Of a stretch of DNA of 64,000 bases, positions 24,687 to 33,369 are shown one piece after another. The stretch is from Salibacterium aidingense DSM 18341 (GTDB lineage: Bacteria; Bacillota; Bacilli; Bacillales; Marinococcaceae), in assembly GCF_000429685.1 (NCBI RefSeq), contig NZ_AUCI01000002.1, forward strand, positions 62,001-126,000, in the 5' to 3' direction. The notes under the pieces are model-generated. The model was given only the letters and a program-made list of their open reading frames with translations. It was not told the DNA's origin and made no database searches. The translations under genes and the position numbers were made by a program. How positions within the stretch are numbered: position 1 is the first letter of the stretch; every line of letters begins with the position of its first letter.

Positions 24687-25061
24687 ATGGGATATGACTT
24701 GGAGGGCATTGAGCAACTGGAAAAGAGTGAAATTAAAAATATTTATGACGAAAACACATCCACCCCTGTCTTTATTGATGTCAGGGAACCTTCAGAATAC
24801 GTGGAAGGGCATATTCCAGGAGTGCCGCTGCTGCCGATGAATCAAGTTCCGGAAGTGATCGACGAGCTCAAAAAAGATAAGGAATATGTTCTCATCTGCC
24901 GCAGCGGAAACCGCAGCCAGCATACAGCTCTTTACTTTAAAGATAATGGGATTGAGAACGTTAAGAATTTCGCAGGCGGCATGCTGGCGTGGGACGAAGA
25001 AGTGACAACGGGGATGGAAAACCCGGTGGAAGATGATATTTCAAAATTATATAATGAATAA
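24687..25061 (+). CDS. Rhodanese-domain protein (YqhL-like)
   Basis: The 124-residue protein is a single rhodanese domain: FIDVREPSEYVEGHIPG, the active-site loop CRSGNRS with the persulfide-forming cysteine (about residue 72), and FAGGMLAWDEEV. It transfers sulfane sulfur to an acceptor such as cyanide or a thiol in the cytosol. A 14-residue acidic tail follows the domain. The gene lies 33 bases after the AI-2E family gene with site GAGGGAT, so co-transcription is likely. A dispersed repeat begins a few bases after its stop codon and provides the terminator. Confidence 0.88.
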   Translation: MGYDLEGIEQLEKSEIKNIYDENTSTPVFIDVREPSEYVEGHIPGVPLLPMNQVPEVIDELKKDKEYVLICRSGNRSQHTALYFKDNGIENVKNFAGGMLAWDEEVTTGMENPVEDDISKLYNE

Positions 25062-25066
25062 CAGTT

Positions 25067-25240
25067 TGGGACAAAAGAAAAAAGTATAAATAAAAAGCCG
25101 AACCTTCCGTAGTATGTGTAAAATAAGCAACGAACAAGCGAAGTATTTTGACGTAGCGTAGGATGAGTGCACAAAAAATTCCGAACGATTTATGGAATAA
25201 TCGTTCGGAATTTTTTATTTCTTCATAGTTTTGTCCCAGA
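25067..25240 (+). repeat. Dispersed intergenic repeat, copy C, with inverted ends
   Basis: The element is bounded by TGGGACAAAA (25067-25076) and its complement TTTTGTCCCA (25229-25238). Inside are AAGTATTTTGACGTAGCG, TGCACAAAAAATTCCGAAC and the CCGAACGATT hairpin, shared with copy B at 520-600. No protein-coding sense. Confidence 0.7.
25179..25218 (+). terminator. Terminator hairpin of repeat copy C
   Basis: TTCCGAACGATT pairs with AATCGTTCGGAA around TATGGAAT and is followed by TTTTTTATTT. It lies about 120 bases after the rhodanese gene and probably ends that transcript. Confidence 0.75.
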
Positions 25241-25250
25241 CCCTTAACGT

Positions 25251-25293
25251 AAAATACCATGGAGGCCATTTGAGATGGTGACCATGGTATTTT
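25251..25293. terminator. Bidirectional hairpin at the left edge of the nagZ-namZ segment
   Basis: AAAATACCATGG and CCATGGTATTTT form a perfect 12-bp stem with A/T tails on both sides. Confidence 0.7.
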
Positions 25294-25298
25294 TAGTA

Positions 25299-25384
25299 TT
25301 TTTAAAGTACTTTGCGCTCGTTTGGACACCAATACAGATCGTCTTGCTCCTCGCCGGCTTTGAGCTTTCCATTCACACTATTTA
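25299..25384 (-). pseudogene. Possible C-terminal gene remnant
   Basis: On the minus strand one frame reads LNSVNGKLKAGEEQDDLYWC then PNERKVL and a stop, a protein-like composition in otherwise noncoding DNA with no start. I do not recognise the family. It could be chance, but a second remnant lies nearby on the other strand. Confidence 0.3.
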
Positions 25385-25481
25385 GATATTTCCTAAAATT
25401 TTGTTACTTATGATTCATTTACTAAACTACCTAATATAAACTATGTTACTAGTATAAGTGCTTTATTTCATTTATTAATGA

Positions 25482-25604
25482 AGGACGTTCCACTACGAAA
25501 CAGATACCTACACAAATGCTCGTGGATGGTATGTGACAAATGTTGAACTTGAACAGCAACAACTGGATTTTTACAGGGATGAAGGGGTCAAGCGTCATTA
25601 TTAA
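25482..25604 (+). pseudogene. Remnant of the C-terminus of an unidentified protein
   Basis: A frame with no start and a TGA immediately before it reads RTFHYETDTYTNARGWYVTN then VELEQQQLDFYRDEGVKRHY and stops with TAA just 20 bases before nagZ. The content is clearly protein-like. It lies where an upstream gene of a nagZ-namZ cluster would end; in B. subtilis an amidase gene belongs to this cluster, but I cannot confirm that identity. The rest of 25294-25626 holds A/T-rich DNA only. Confidence 0.55.
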
Positions 25605-25626
25605 ATAAAATAGAAGGAGGAAAAAC

Positions 25627-27714
25627 ATGAATGCTATTCGCAAAACAAAAACACCATTTATTCTAGCAGCCATTTTTAGCTTAATCGTCAGTCCATTTAA
25701 CTTCTCTGGTAATGCAGCAGAAGCAGCGGAGGATGAAAATGTGGATGACCTTATCCTGTTTGATAATATTCCAGAAGCTAGTACTGAGGTAGAGGATAAC
25801 CAATTAAACTTGAATGCACTACACGTGTATGACGACGGGCACTTTAAAACCGCTTCTGAAAACCTTACTTGGGAATCAAACAACAAAAATGTAGCTACTG
25901 TTAATGAAAATGGAGTGGTTACCTTTACAGGTCAAAATGGTCGTTCGTTTATCAGTGTTACAAACGGAGATTTTACAGACCGTATCGCCGTACACAACAA
26001 GCCTCATAAGGACCCGGTCATTATAAAAGAAGATGATGAGCGCTATAACGTTATTGAAAGTGCCATAGATGGTATGACGTTAAATGAAAAAATTGGTCAA
26101 ATGCTTATGCCAGACTTCAGAAACTGGGATGGTGAGAATGTCACAGAAATGCTGCCTGAGATTGAAAAGGTAATCGATGACTATCATCTTGGTGGTGTTA
26201 TATTATTCCGTGAAAATGTGGTCACAACCGAGCAAACTGCTAGATTAGTAGCAGCATATCAAGAAGCAGCTGAAAAATACGGACTGCTGATGACGATTGA
26301 CCAAGAAGGTGGTATTGTTACACGTCTTCAATCAGGAACAGACATGCCGGGAAACATGGCACTTGGGGCTGCCCGCTCTACTGACCTTACCCATAATGTC
26401 GGTGAGACAATTGGCCGGGAGCTAAATTCACTTGGCATCAATATGAATCTGGCACCTGTTATGGATGTCAATAACAATCCGGATAACCCGGTAATCGGTG
26501 TTCGCTCATTTGGAGAATCACCTGATTTAGTAGCAGACTTAGGTATTGCTTATACACAAGGCCTGCAAAGTACTGGAGTTGCAGCAACTGCAAAACATTT
26601 CCCTGGTCACGGGGACACAGCAGTTGACTCCCATCTTGGATTACCGGAAGTGCCACATGATAAGGAGCGCTTAATGGATGTTGAGCTTTATCCGTTCCAG
26701 CAAGCAATGAATGCTGGCATTGATGCGATCATGACAGCACATGTTACGTTTCCAAAGATAGATGATACAAAAGTGATTTCTAAAAAAGATGGCACAGAAA
26801 TTTCTTTACCAGCAACACTATCCCATAAAGTACTTACTGGGTTAATGCGTGAAGAAATGGGCTATGATGGCGTCATTATCACCGATGCGTTAAACATGAA
26901 CGCTATTACCGATCATTTCGGATCGGTAGATGCCGTTATCCGTTCTGTTAAAGCAGGTACAGACATCATTTTAATGCCTGTAGGGTTAGAAAAAGTGGCT
27001 GATGGCTTACGTGATGCAGTAGAAACTGGAGAAATAAGGGAAGAGCGCATTGAAGAATCAGTGGAACGAATTTTAACATTAAAAATTAATCGCGGTGTAA
27101 TTAAATCTGAGAATTCACCTTCCGTAGATGAAATCGTAGCCAATGCCGAGGAAGTAGTTGGAGCAGAAGAACATAAAAAAGTCGAACAAGAAGCCGCCAA
27201 TCAATCGGTTACACTCGTACAAAATAAAGATGCACTGCCTTTCGAGTTCACTAATGAAGATAAACTTGCTGTTGTTGGTAACACCTATATCAGCAGTTTG
27301 TACGAATCTGTAAGAGCTTACCACGAAAATACAGACCTCGTCACTGCATCGGGTCCATTAAATGATGATCAGCTGGCAGAACTAGAGAAGGCAAGTGCAG
27401 TTGTTGTTGGAACGTACACGTACAACGTCAATGGACGATCAGAAAGTAGTCCGCAAATGCAGATGATTCATCAACTGATTGAAGAATTGGATGTGCCTGT
27501 CGTTGGTAGTGGGATCCGTAACCCATACGACATTATGGCATTCCCGGAAATCGATGGATATTTAGCGCAATACGGTTTTAGAGAAGCAAGCTTTGACGCT
27601 GCAGCAGCAACACTATTTGGTGAAAATAATCCATCAGGACTTTTACCAGTAACCATTCCAGGTGCGGATGGGGAAAGTGTATTATTTAACTATGATCATG
27701 GTCTCTCCTACTAA
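25627..27714 (+). CDS. nagZ: Exported beta-N-acetylglucosaminidase NagZ (GH3)
   Basis: The 695-residue protein has a signal peptide (cleavage near AEAAE, residue 34), a bacterial Ig-like (BIG2) segment at about 55-125 (NLTWESNNKNVATVNENGVV), the GH3 catalytic domain from about 140 with the NagZ signature KHFPGHGDTAVDSHLGLPEV and nucleophile Asp in ITDALNMNAI, and a C-terminal alpha/beta domain. It removes GlcNAc from cell-wall muropeptides. It is followed 27 bases later by namZ, and the two act in sequence on peptidoglycan fragments. The BIG2 domain is an addition relative to B. subtilis NagZ. The base usage is more A/T-rich than in neighbouring genes, suggesting acquisition. Confidence 0.92.
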   Translation: MNAIRKTKTPFILAAIFSLIVSPFNFSGNAAEAAEDENVDDLILFDNIPEASTEVEDNQLNLNALHVYDDGHFKTASENLTWESNNKNVATVNENGVVTFTGQNGRSFISVTNGDFTDRIAVHNKPHKDPVIIKEDDERYNVIESAIDGMTLNEKIGQMLMPDFRNWDGENVTEMLPEIEKVIDDYHLGGVILFRENVVTTEQTARLVAAYQEAAEKYGLLMTIDQEGGIVTRLQSGTDMPGNMALGAARSTDLTHNVGETIGRELNSLGINMNLAPVMDVNNNPDNPVIGVRSFGESPDLVADLGIAYTQGLQSTGVAATAKHFPGHGDTAVDSHLGLPEVPHDKERLMDVELYPFQQAMNAGIDAIMTAHVTFPKIDDTKVISKKDGTEISLPATLSHKVLTGLMREEMGYDGVIITDALNMNAITDHFGSVDAVIRSVKAGTDIILMPVGLEKVADGLRDAVETGEIREERIEESVERILTLKINRGVIKSENSPSVDEIVANAEEVVGAEEHKKVEQEAANQSVTLVQNKDALPFEFTNEDKLAVVGNTYISSLYESVRAYHENTDLVTASGPLNDDQLAELEKASAVVVGTYTYNVNGRSESSPQMQMIHQLIEELDVPVVGSGIRNPYDIMAFPEIDGYLAQYGFREASFDAAAATLFGENNPSGLLPVTIPGADGESVLFNYDHGLSY

Positions 27715-27741
27715 CAAATACTTTAAAGGAGTGTATGTATC

Positions 27742-29010
27742 ATGAAAAAATTAATTTTAGCATGTTTAGCAATCGTCTTTGCGGCTGGTTCGCTAACTGT
27801 AGCCGCATTCGCAGATAATAGCAGTAATAATGGAAAAGCTAAGGGGAAGGATAAACCATTCCAGTTAGGGGTAGAAGTTTTACTGGATGAACAAAAAGAT
27901 TTAATTGAAGAAAAGCGCGTCGGTCTTATCACAAACCCTACTGGTGTGGATAAGGAACTAAACAGTATCGTTGACCGCCTGCACAATGATCCAGATGTAA
28001 ATTTAACTTCATTATATGGACCAGAACACGGAGTCCGTGGTAATGCACAGGCTGGTGATTATGTTGAATATTATATTGATGAAACAACAGGGCTGCCTGT
28101 CTACAGCTTATATGGACAAACCAGAAAGCCAACACCTGAAATGCTTGAGGATGTAGATGTACTTTTATTTGATATCCAAGACGTGGGAACACGGTTTTAC
28201 ACGTATATTTACACTATGGCTTATGCAATGGAAGCAGCACAGGAAAACGATATTGAATTCATGGTACTTGATCGTCCAAATCCGTTAAGTGGTACTAAGG
28301 TGGAAGGACCTGTACTAGATCCTGACTATGCATCCTTTGTAGGTAACTATCCGATTCCTCTTCGCCACGGTATGACTGTTGGTGAATTGGCTGAGTTATT
28401 TAATAAAGAATTTGATATCGGAGCAGATTTAACAGTGGTTGAAATGGACGGCTGGAAACGAAACATGTACTATGATGACACACCATTAGAGTTTGTATTA
28501 CCATCACCTAACATGCCAACATTTGATACAGCAATGGTTTATCCAGGCGCAGCATTAATAGAAGGGACTAACCTTTCAGAAGGGCGCGGTACAACTAAGC
28601 CATTTGAATTAATTGGAGCACCTTATGTAAATAGTACGGAATTTGCAGCAGAATTAAACGATCTAAATTTACCAGGAGTATCATTTAGAGCTGCTTCTTT
28701 TACACCGTCCTTTTCAAAACATAGTGGTACATTGAGTAACGGTGTACAAATTCATATTGATCATAAACAGTCCTTCCACCCTGTGGAAACGGGACTGCAC
28801 ATCGTGAAGACACTACATGATATGTACCCAGAAGATTTCGCATTCCGTGCTGAAAACAGCGAAGGCGTATCCTTTTTTGATAACCTAATTGGTAACGGCT
28901 GGATCCGTGAGGCTATTGAGAATGGCGAATCAGTAGAAAGCATAAAGACGAAATGGGAAAGCGAATTGGAAGAGTTTAAAGATGTTCGTGAAAACTATTT
29001 AGTATATTAA
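27742..29010 (+). CDS. namZ: Exo-beta-N-acetylmuramidase NamZ (DUF1343)
   Basis: The 422-residue secreted protein has a signal peptide (first 27 residues, cleavage near AFADN), then the DUF1343 domain with GLITNPTGVDKELNSIVDRL, the highly conserved SLYGPEHGVRGNAQAGD, FDIQDVGTRFYTYIYTM and PSPNMPTFDTAMVYPG. The B. subtilis homologue YbbC releases MurNAc from the non-reducing end of peptidoglycan fragments, complementing NagZ encoded just upstream. AAAGGAGTG precedes the start. No murQ, murP or murR gene is in the window, so this is a stand-alone pair. The codon usage resembles nagZ and differs from the flanks. Confidence 0.92.
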   Translation: MKKLILACLAIVFAAGSLTVAAFADNSSNNGKAKGKDKPFQLGVEVLLDEQKDLIEEKRVGLITNPTGVDKELNSIVDRLHNDPDVNLTSLYGPEHGVRGNAQAGDYVEYYIDETTGLPVYSLYGQTRKPTPEMLEDVDVLLFDIQDVGTRFYTYIYTMAYAMEAAQENDIEFMVLDRPNPLSGTKVEGPVLDPDYASFVGNYPIPLRHGMTVGELAELFNKEFDIGADLTVVEMDGWKRNMYYDDTPLEFVLPSPNMPTFDTAMVYPGAALIEGTNLSEGRGTTKPFELIGAPYVNSTEFAAELNDLNLPGVSFRAASFTPSFSKHSGTLSNGVQIHIDHKQSFHPVETGLHIVKTLHDMYPEDFAFRAENSEGVSFFDNLIGNGWIREAIENGESVESIKTKWESELEEFKDVRENYLVY

Positions 29011-29014
29011 AAGC

Positions 29015-29052
29015 AAAAGCGGCAGCCTTTAGGAATAGTGGCTGTCGCTTGT
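29015..29052 (+). terminator. Hairpin after namZ
   Basis: AAGCGGCAGCC pairs with GGCTGTCGCTT around TTTAGGAATAGT. The T-run is poor (TGTTG), but its place right after the stop codon supports a terminator. Confidence 0.65.
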
Positions 29053-29108
29053 TGACTATTGATTGACAATTACTTGATTAAATAATCATAACTGCAATAT
29101 ACTATTAA

Positions 29109-29238
29109 TAGAAAAATACCCCCAAGTGGCAGCTACTAATTGGAAAAAACAACGATAAACCGCACAAAGAGCGGTTGACCTAATGAAATAGGTGTTCGAA
29201 GAAGAGTAACCGAAGTCATGGGGGGGTACTTTTTTCTA
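29109..29238 (+). ncRNA. Candidate structured RNA of unknown class
   Basis: A 15-bp closing stem (29109-29123 with 29222-29238, two-base bulge) encloses three hairpins: AACCGC/GCGGTT (29158-29176), ACCTA/TAGGT (29178-29193) and TTCG/CGAA (29195-29214). The 3' strand of the stem contains GGGGGGG then a T-run, so the fold could also end transcription. It sits in the 558-base gene-free gap after namZ. It matches no RNA family I know. The remainder of the gap is A/T-rich, apart from GGTCAACCGC (29344-29353), the complement of GCGGTTGACC at 29171-29180. Confidence 0.45.
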
Positions 29239-29568
29239 TATAGAAAGACGATAAAAATCACAATTAATGTCGTTATTAATGACTAGCTAAATTAAAATAT
29301 CAAACTTTAAGTCGTCACACTACCCCTCCTTTCTATAGAAGATGGTCAACCGCCCACCATGTTTAGTAGTTTATATTATCCTATAAACCAATCATGGGTT
29401 CTGAACTTGAGTATATATGTACCACTTTTTGCAGTTATCTTTCAAAGAGCCCGCTTCTCCATTAATTAACAAACGCTTTCGTTTTTGGGAAAAATATAAT
29501 GTTTTATTTTCATAACAAAGGGGAATAACCAAAAAATTAGGGATTAAAAAACAGGGAGAGAAGTCACA

Positions 29569-30441
29569 GTGAAAAAAATAGCGGGTATTTGTTTTGTCCT
29601 TTTTATGGCATGCAGCTGGCACATCGAGCAGGCACAGGCCAATGTGCCATTTCAATCAGAAGTTCAGGAGACAGACCGGGAAGCTGAATCAAATGATAAC
29701 GAACATGATTTATACATAGACGGCCAGCTTCAGACCTATGCCGGCAGTCCTGTTTTTGAAAATGGAATATTATACGTCTCCATCCAGGCTGCGGTGCAGG
29801 TGATGAATGAAAAAGCAGAAATTGACCGGGATGTTCCTTATGCGGAGGAATCCGCTTTTGAATTTCTTGAAGAAAATGATTATATCGAAGAAATAGAGGA
29901 GCAGGAAGTAGTTCGTGTGAGCAGCCTGCAGGAACTCGGCATACAAGCGGAATGGGAGGATAACCCGGGCCGGCTTCATTTGGAGACGGCGGATTTACTA
30001 ACAGTGGATAATCTGCGGATCGGGGATACTCTAAACGAAGTTGATGAAAAACTGGATGTCCACTGGAATACGGGGTACGGCCAACCGGCGGATTATATCG
30101 GATTTCACGGGGATATGCATGAATTTACGTATCAAGACCGCTATGGAGAAGAAAGAACAGGGGATGTGCCGGATATGCAGCTTGAAATAACGGATAATGA
30201 GCTGACGTATATGATTTTTTCTTCTTCCGATTTTGAAACAGCCCGGGGGGTTACGGTCGGTGACTCTTTATTTGATGTAAGGCGCGCCCATGGATCGGAA
30301 TATATAGAAGAAACCATAGATGGGAAAACGGTGCATATTTATCATGTGAATGGCGGGAGTCTTTGGTTTATCGCGGATGACAATAATGACGTAGAACGGA
30401 TTGGGATTTGGGCTTTTCAAATAGAAGGATATGAAAGATAA
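29569..30441 (+). CDS. Secreted protein with copper-amine-oxidase-N-like and DUF4309-like regions
   Basis: The 290-residue protein has a signal peptide (cleavage after AQA, residue 24), an acidic linker, then a segment resembling the copper-amine-oxidase N-terminal-like repeat (LYIDGQLQTYAGSPVFENGI, LYVSIQAAVQVM, about 45-140), and a C-terminal part with two similar units (NLRIGDTLNEVDEKLDV and GVTVGDSLFDVRRAHGSEYI) ending SLWFIADDNNDVERIGIW. That end resembles DUF4309 stress-related exported proteins. It is likely cell-wall associated. Function is unknown. The start has site AGGGAGAGAAG. GTG/ATG use is normal. Confidence 0.7.
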   Translation: MKKIAGICFVLFMACSWHIEQAQANVPFQSEVQETDREAESNDNEHDLYIDGQLQTYAGSPVFENGILYVSIQAAVQVMNEKAEIDRDVPYAEESAFEFLEENDYIEEIEEQEVVRVSSLQELGIQAEWEDNPGRLHLETADLLTVDNLRIGDTLNEVDEKLDVHWNTGYGQPADYIGFHGDMHEFTYQDRYGEERTGDVPDMQLEITDNELTYMIFSSSDFETARGVTVGDSLFDVRRAHGSEYIEETIDGKTVHIYHVNGGSLWFIADDNNDVERIGIWAFQIEGYER

Positions 30442-30523
30442 GAAGTAGTTTATTCTTTGTGAGAGCGGGAAAACAAAAAACAACTCTGATAAAGAAATGT
30501 ACAGGAAACGGGAGGTATGAAAA

Positions 30524-30835
30524 ATGAGAAAAAGAAATGTTCTGGTTCCTTCAGTCGTAGCTGGAGTAGTGGGGACCGCCACCTATTTTTTAAGAGACGA
30601 GGATAAGCGGGAGCGTGTAAAAGACGTATCGAAACGAACCGTGGCAAAATGGACAGGAAACACAAAAGAGGCGGAAGATAAAGAATTAAATGAAAAAGTA
30701 GGGCACTCTGAACCATATGATTTTGAAGACAATAAAATGGTTTCTGAAGGAGCGATGCATTCGGTGCAGCACTTTAATAAGGCGGAAGAAAAGGGAGAAG
30801 AACCGGTTCACACCAGCATTAGAGAGGATAAATAG
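30524..30835 (+). CDS. Hypothetical small protein with N-terminal membrane segment
   Basis: The 103-residue protein starts with a basic, then hydrophobic segment (residues 2-23, LVPSVVAGVVGTATYFL) like YtxH-type proteins, followed by a strongly charged hydrophilic region ending in VHTSIREDK. A GGGAGGTATG site precedes ATG 30524. It is expressed in the same direction as its neighbours, 82 bases after the secreted protein gene. No catalytic motif is visible. Function unknown. Confidence 0.65.
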   Translation: MRKRNVLVPSVVAGVVGTATYFLRDEDKRERVKDVSKRTVAKWTGNTKEAEDKELNEKVGHSEPYDFEDNKMVSEGAMHSVQHFNKAEEKGEEPVHTSIREDK

Positions 30836-30984
30836 GAAACATGAACTGCTGTGCCAAGAGTGGATCTTACGGCGCAGCAGTTTTTTTATTGGCATGCATG
30901 CATCCCGATTTTCCCTTTTAACGCGGCAAGGTTTGCAGTACAATGAAACAGGGTTTATTAATTCGAGTGTAAAGGAAGATGAAC

Positions 30985-31743
30985 ATGCTTGCGATAGCTG
31001 AGGAATCGTTTGGCGGCGTCCCGGCATTACATATTTATGATATGAATGATGGAAAAAAGCCGCTGCCGGCAGTATTATACTGGCATGGTTTTTCCAGTGC
31101 CAAAGAACACAATCTTCACATTGCGTATCAACTGGCTAAACAGGGAGTACGTGTGATTATGCCGGAAGCAAAACATCATGGAGAACGCCATGAAGGATTA
31201 ACAGAAAAACAGAGATTCTTTCAGTTCTGGTCCATTGTTTTACAAAGTTTACATGAAATACAATATATTTATGATTCTTTGGAAGAAAAGAGGTTAATAA
31301 AAGAAGGACGAATTTTTGCCGCCGGGACTTCGATGGGCGGTATACTGGCCTGCGGAGCCCTTGCCGCTTTTCCGTGGATAAAAGGGGGGGCTGTTATGAT
31401 GGGGACCCCCGCATGGGAAGCCTATGCCCGCCGTCAGGTAGAGGCTTTGAAACAGCAGGGAGATCTTCCCTTTTCAGGGGAAGAAATTGAACAGGAAGTC
31501 CAGCAGCTCTTGTCTTACGATTTGTCCCGGCAGCCTGAACTGCTGGCGGGACGTCCGCTGTTTTTCTGGCACGGACGGGAGGATCAGGTCATCGATTATC
31601 GTGATTCTTTTTCCTTTTATGAAGGTATAAAAAAAGAACGGGAGGAGGACGTTTATGTCTTTCACCTGGAGCAAAGGGCGGGACATAAAGTAACAAGAGA
31701 GGGAATGCTTGCCATGACGAAATGGACGGCGGCGCATATTTAG
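30985..31743 (+). CDS. Alpha/beta hydrolase (YtmA/YitV-type prolyl-oligopeptidase-like esterase)
   Basis: The 252-residue cytosolic protein has the hydrolase fold with oxyanion region YWHGFSSAKEH, the nucleophile elbow GTSMGG (serine about residue 117), the acid in HGREDQVIDY and the catalytic histidine in RAGHKVTREG. The family cleaves small esters or peptides; natural substrates are unknown. ATG 30985 is preferred since AAAGGA lies 8 bases before it; ATG 30979 is only 2 bases from that site. A YitT-family membrane gene follows 25 bases later, so they may be co-transcribed. Confidence 0.82.
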   Translation: MLAIAEESFGGVPALHIYDMNDGKKPLPAVLYWHGFSSAKEHNLHIAYQLAKQGVRVIMPEAKHHGERHEGLTEKQRFFQFWSIVLQSLHEIQYIYDSLEEKRLIKEGRIFAAGTSMGGILACGALAAFPWIKGGAVMMGTPAWEAYARRQVEALKQQGDLPFSGEEIEQEVQQLLSYDLSRQPELLAGRPLFFWHGREDQVIDYRDSFSFYEGIKKEREEDVYVFHLEQRAGHKVTREGMLAMTKWTAAHI

Positions 31744-31768
31744 CAGCTGGAAAGGTGGTGTTTCACCT

Positions 31769-32614
31769 ATGATTACCAGAAATTCAACCTTGTTTAAGGA
31801 AATACAAAAGGTGCTTATTATTGTACTATCCACCTTCATTATGGCCATTGGATTAAATATGTTTTTAATTCCGGCTAATGTGTTTGCTAACGGAGCAACT
31901 GGTATTGCCCAGATTTTGGCTGCGCTTTTTCCTTTTTCCACAGGTATCTTTCTATTTCTTATTAATATCCCCATAGCCGTGCTGGGCTGGTATAAGGTAG
32001 GAAAACTATTTACGTTTTACAGTTTTCTTCACGTGGCTCTTACTACATTTTTTCTGGAAATTGTACCGGTGGAAGCTCTTTCTGAAGATATATTATTAAA
32101 CGGTGTGTTCGGTGGGGTGATTACAGCAGTTGGGGCGGCGGTTCCATTGAAATGGGGGGCCTCTGCCGGAGGACTGGATATAGTCGCGCTGGTGCTGGCA
32201 AGAGTCAGTGACCGCCCTGTCGGCACTTATTTTTTTATACTAAACGGGATTATAGTTATGACCGCGGGACTGCTGTTTGACTGGGAAAGTGCGTTGTATA
32301 CCCTGCTGGCTTTATATGTGAGCTCCCGGGTTATTGATACTATTCACACCCGCCACGTGAAAGTGACGGCGATGATTGTAACAAAGCAGCCTGATATATT
32401 AAGGGAAGCCATTCATAAACACATCACGAGGGGCATTACAAGAATCCCCGCAAAGGGCGGCTATGATTACAGTGAAAAAGAAGTTTTAATGATTGTTATT
32501 ACACGCTATGAGTTATTTGCGTTAAAAGAAGTGATTGAAGAAGTGGATCCCGAAGCCTTCACAAATATTGTAAATACGGCCGGCATCTTTGGATTGTTCC
32601 GTAAAGATGATTAA
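31769..32614 (+). CDS. YitT-family membrane protein (DUF161/DUF2179)
   Basis: The 281-residue protein has about five transmembrane helices in the DUF161 region (IQKVLIIVLSTFIMAIGLNM, NVFANGATGIAQILA, PLKWGASAGGLDIVALVLAR) and a cytosolic C-terminal DUF2179 domain (about 215-278, HITRGITRIPAKGGYDYSEK and VLMIVITRYE). Bacilli carry several such genes; their transport substrate is not established. AAAGGTGGTG precedes ATG 31769. It is placed between the esterase gene and a BsuPI-type lipoprotein gene in one direction. Confidence 0.88.
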   Translation: MITRNSTLFKEIQKVLIIVLSTFIMAIGLNMFLIPANVFANGATGIAQILAALFPFSTGIFLFLINIPIAVLGWYKVGKLFTFYSFLHVALTTFFLEIVPVEALSEDILLNGVFGGVITAVGAAVPLKWGASAGGLDIVALVLARVSDRPVGTYFFILNGIIVMTAGLLFDWESALYTLLALYVSSRVIDTIHTRHVKVTAMIVTKQPDILREAIHKHITRGITRIPAKGGYDYSEKEVLMIVITRYELFALKEVIEEVDPEAFTNIVNTAGIFGLFRKDD

Positions 32615-32630
32615 TACAGGAGGCTGACCA

Positions 32631-33080
32631 GTGAAAATTGTGAGGATCGCTGTAGTGATGATGGTTTTAGCAGCATGCGGTATTTCCGGGAATAATGAAG
32701 CGGAAAGGGGCAGTCAAGCAGTGGAAGAAGATTGGAAATTACAGGGATTATTTAATGAAGAAGAGCACTCTTGGTCTTTGATACTTTATAACACTTCAGA
32801 TAGCCCATTACCATTGTCTTTTGCAAGCGGCCAGGAAATAGAAGTGACGATAGAAAATGAAAAAGGGGTCCTCTATCGTTATTCAGATAGGAAGATGTTT
32901 TCCCAGGCATTGAAATCAGTGACAGTGCCGCCGGGAGAAACCAGGAAGTGGTCGGAACAGGTCGAGTCTTCTCTTTTCACCAACGGACCCTTTACCATCA
33001 CATTTGAAATACTGGAAACGGAACAAAACGCTGATTTTGTTGTCACTGACACTTTCACCCTTTCTAAAACAGAGGAGTAA
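32631..33080 (+). CDS. BsuPI-domain lipoprotein
   Basis: The 149-residue lipoprotein begins at GTG 32631 with site AGGAGGCTGA. Lipobox LAAC gives lipidation at Cys16. The rest is one BsuPI-like beta domain (LILYNTSDSPLPLSFASGQE, then YRYSDRKMFSQALKSVTVPP and the typical closing strand). BsuPI was first seen as an intracellular proteinase inhibitor; exported relatives have unknown roles. It overlaps the convergent azlD gene by 17 bases. Confidence 0.78.
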   Translation: MKIVRIAVVMMVLAACGISGNNEAERGSQAVEEDWKLQGLFNEEEHSWSLILYNTSDSPLPLSFASGQEIEVTIENEKGVLYRYSDRKMFSQALKSVTVPPGETRKWSEQVESSLFTNGPFTITFEILETEQNADFVVTDTFTLSKTEE

Positions 33081-33369
33081 GCACAGTTAAAACAACGACT
33101 GACCCGAGAACAACGACAATCATGCTCCCCCCGAAAAAGGAGAACAAAAAAGCAGCTCCAATGCCGGTCAGGCCAAATAATACGTTGTCATGAATAAGCA
33201 GGGCTCCTGGAAAAATTAATGCTCCCAGAGCCGCGTAAGGCACGTTCTGCAGGATTCCTTCCAGTCTGGGAGGGATTTTTTTTGCATTGAAGAATACGAG
33301 CGGAAGCATTCTGGGTATATAGGTTACCAGGGCCATTCCTATTATCAGGTAGATCATTTCTTCAGACAT
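33064..33369 (-). CDS. azlD: AzlD-family branched-chain amino acid export subunit
   Basis: The 101-residue membrane protein has three helices and the AzlD pattern (GMALVTYIPRMLPLVFFNAK, then PYAALGALIFPGALL). AzlD works with AzlC as the small subunit of a branched-chain amino acid exporter. Its ATG overlaps the stop codon of azlC (TGATG), giving translational coupling. AAAGGAG lies upstream. Its 3' end overlaps the BsuPI lipoprotein gene on the other strand. Confidence 0.9.
   Translation of the reverse strand: MSEEMIYLIIGMALVTYIPRMLPLVFFNAKKIPPRLEGILQNVPYAALGALIFPGALLIHDNVLFGLTGIGAAFLFSFFGGSMIVVVLGSVVVLTVLTPLF

Noticed and set aside
29219-29287. Short frame beginning ATG within the structured segment at 29.2 kb
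   Set aside because: There is no ribosome site, the frame is 22 codons, and the start lies in the closing stem of the fold.
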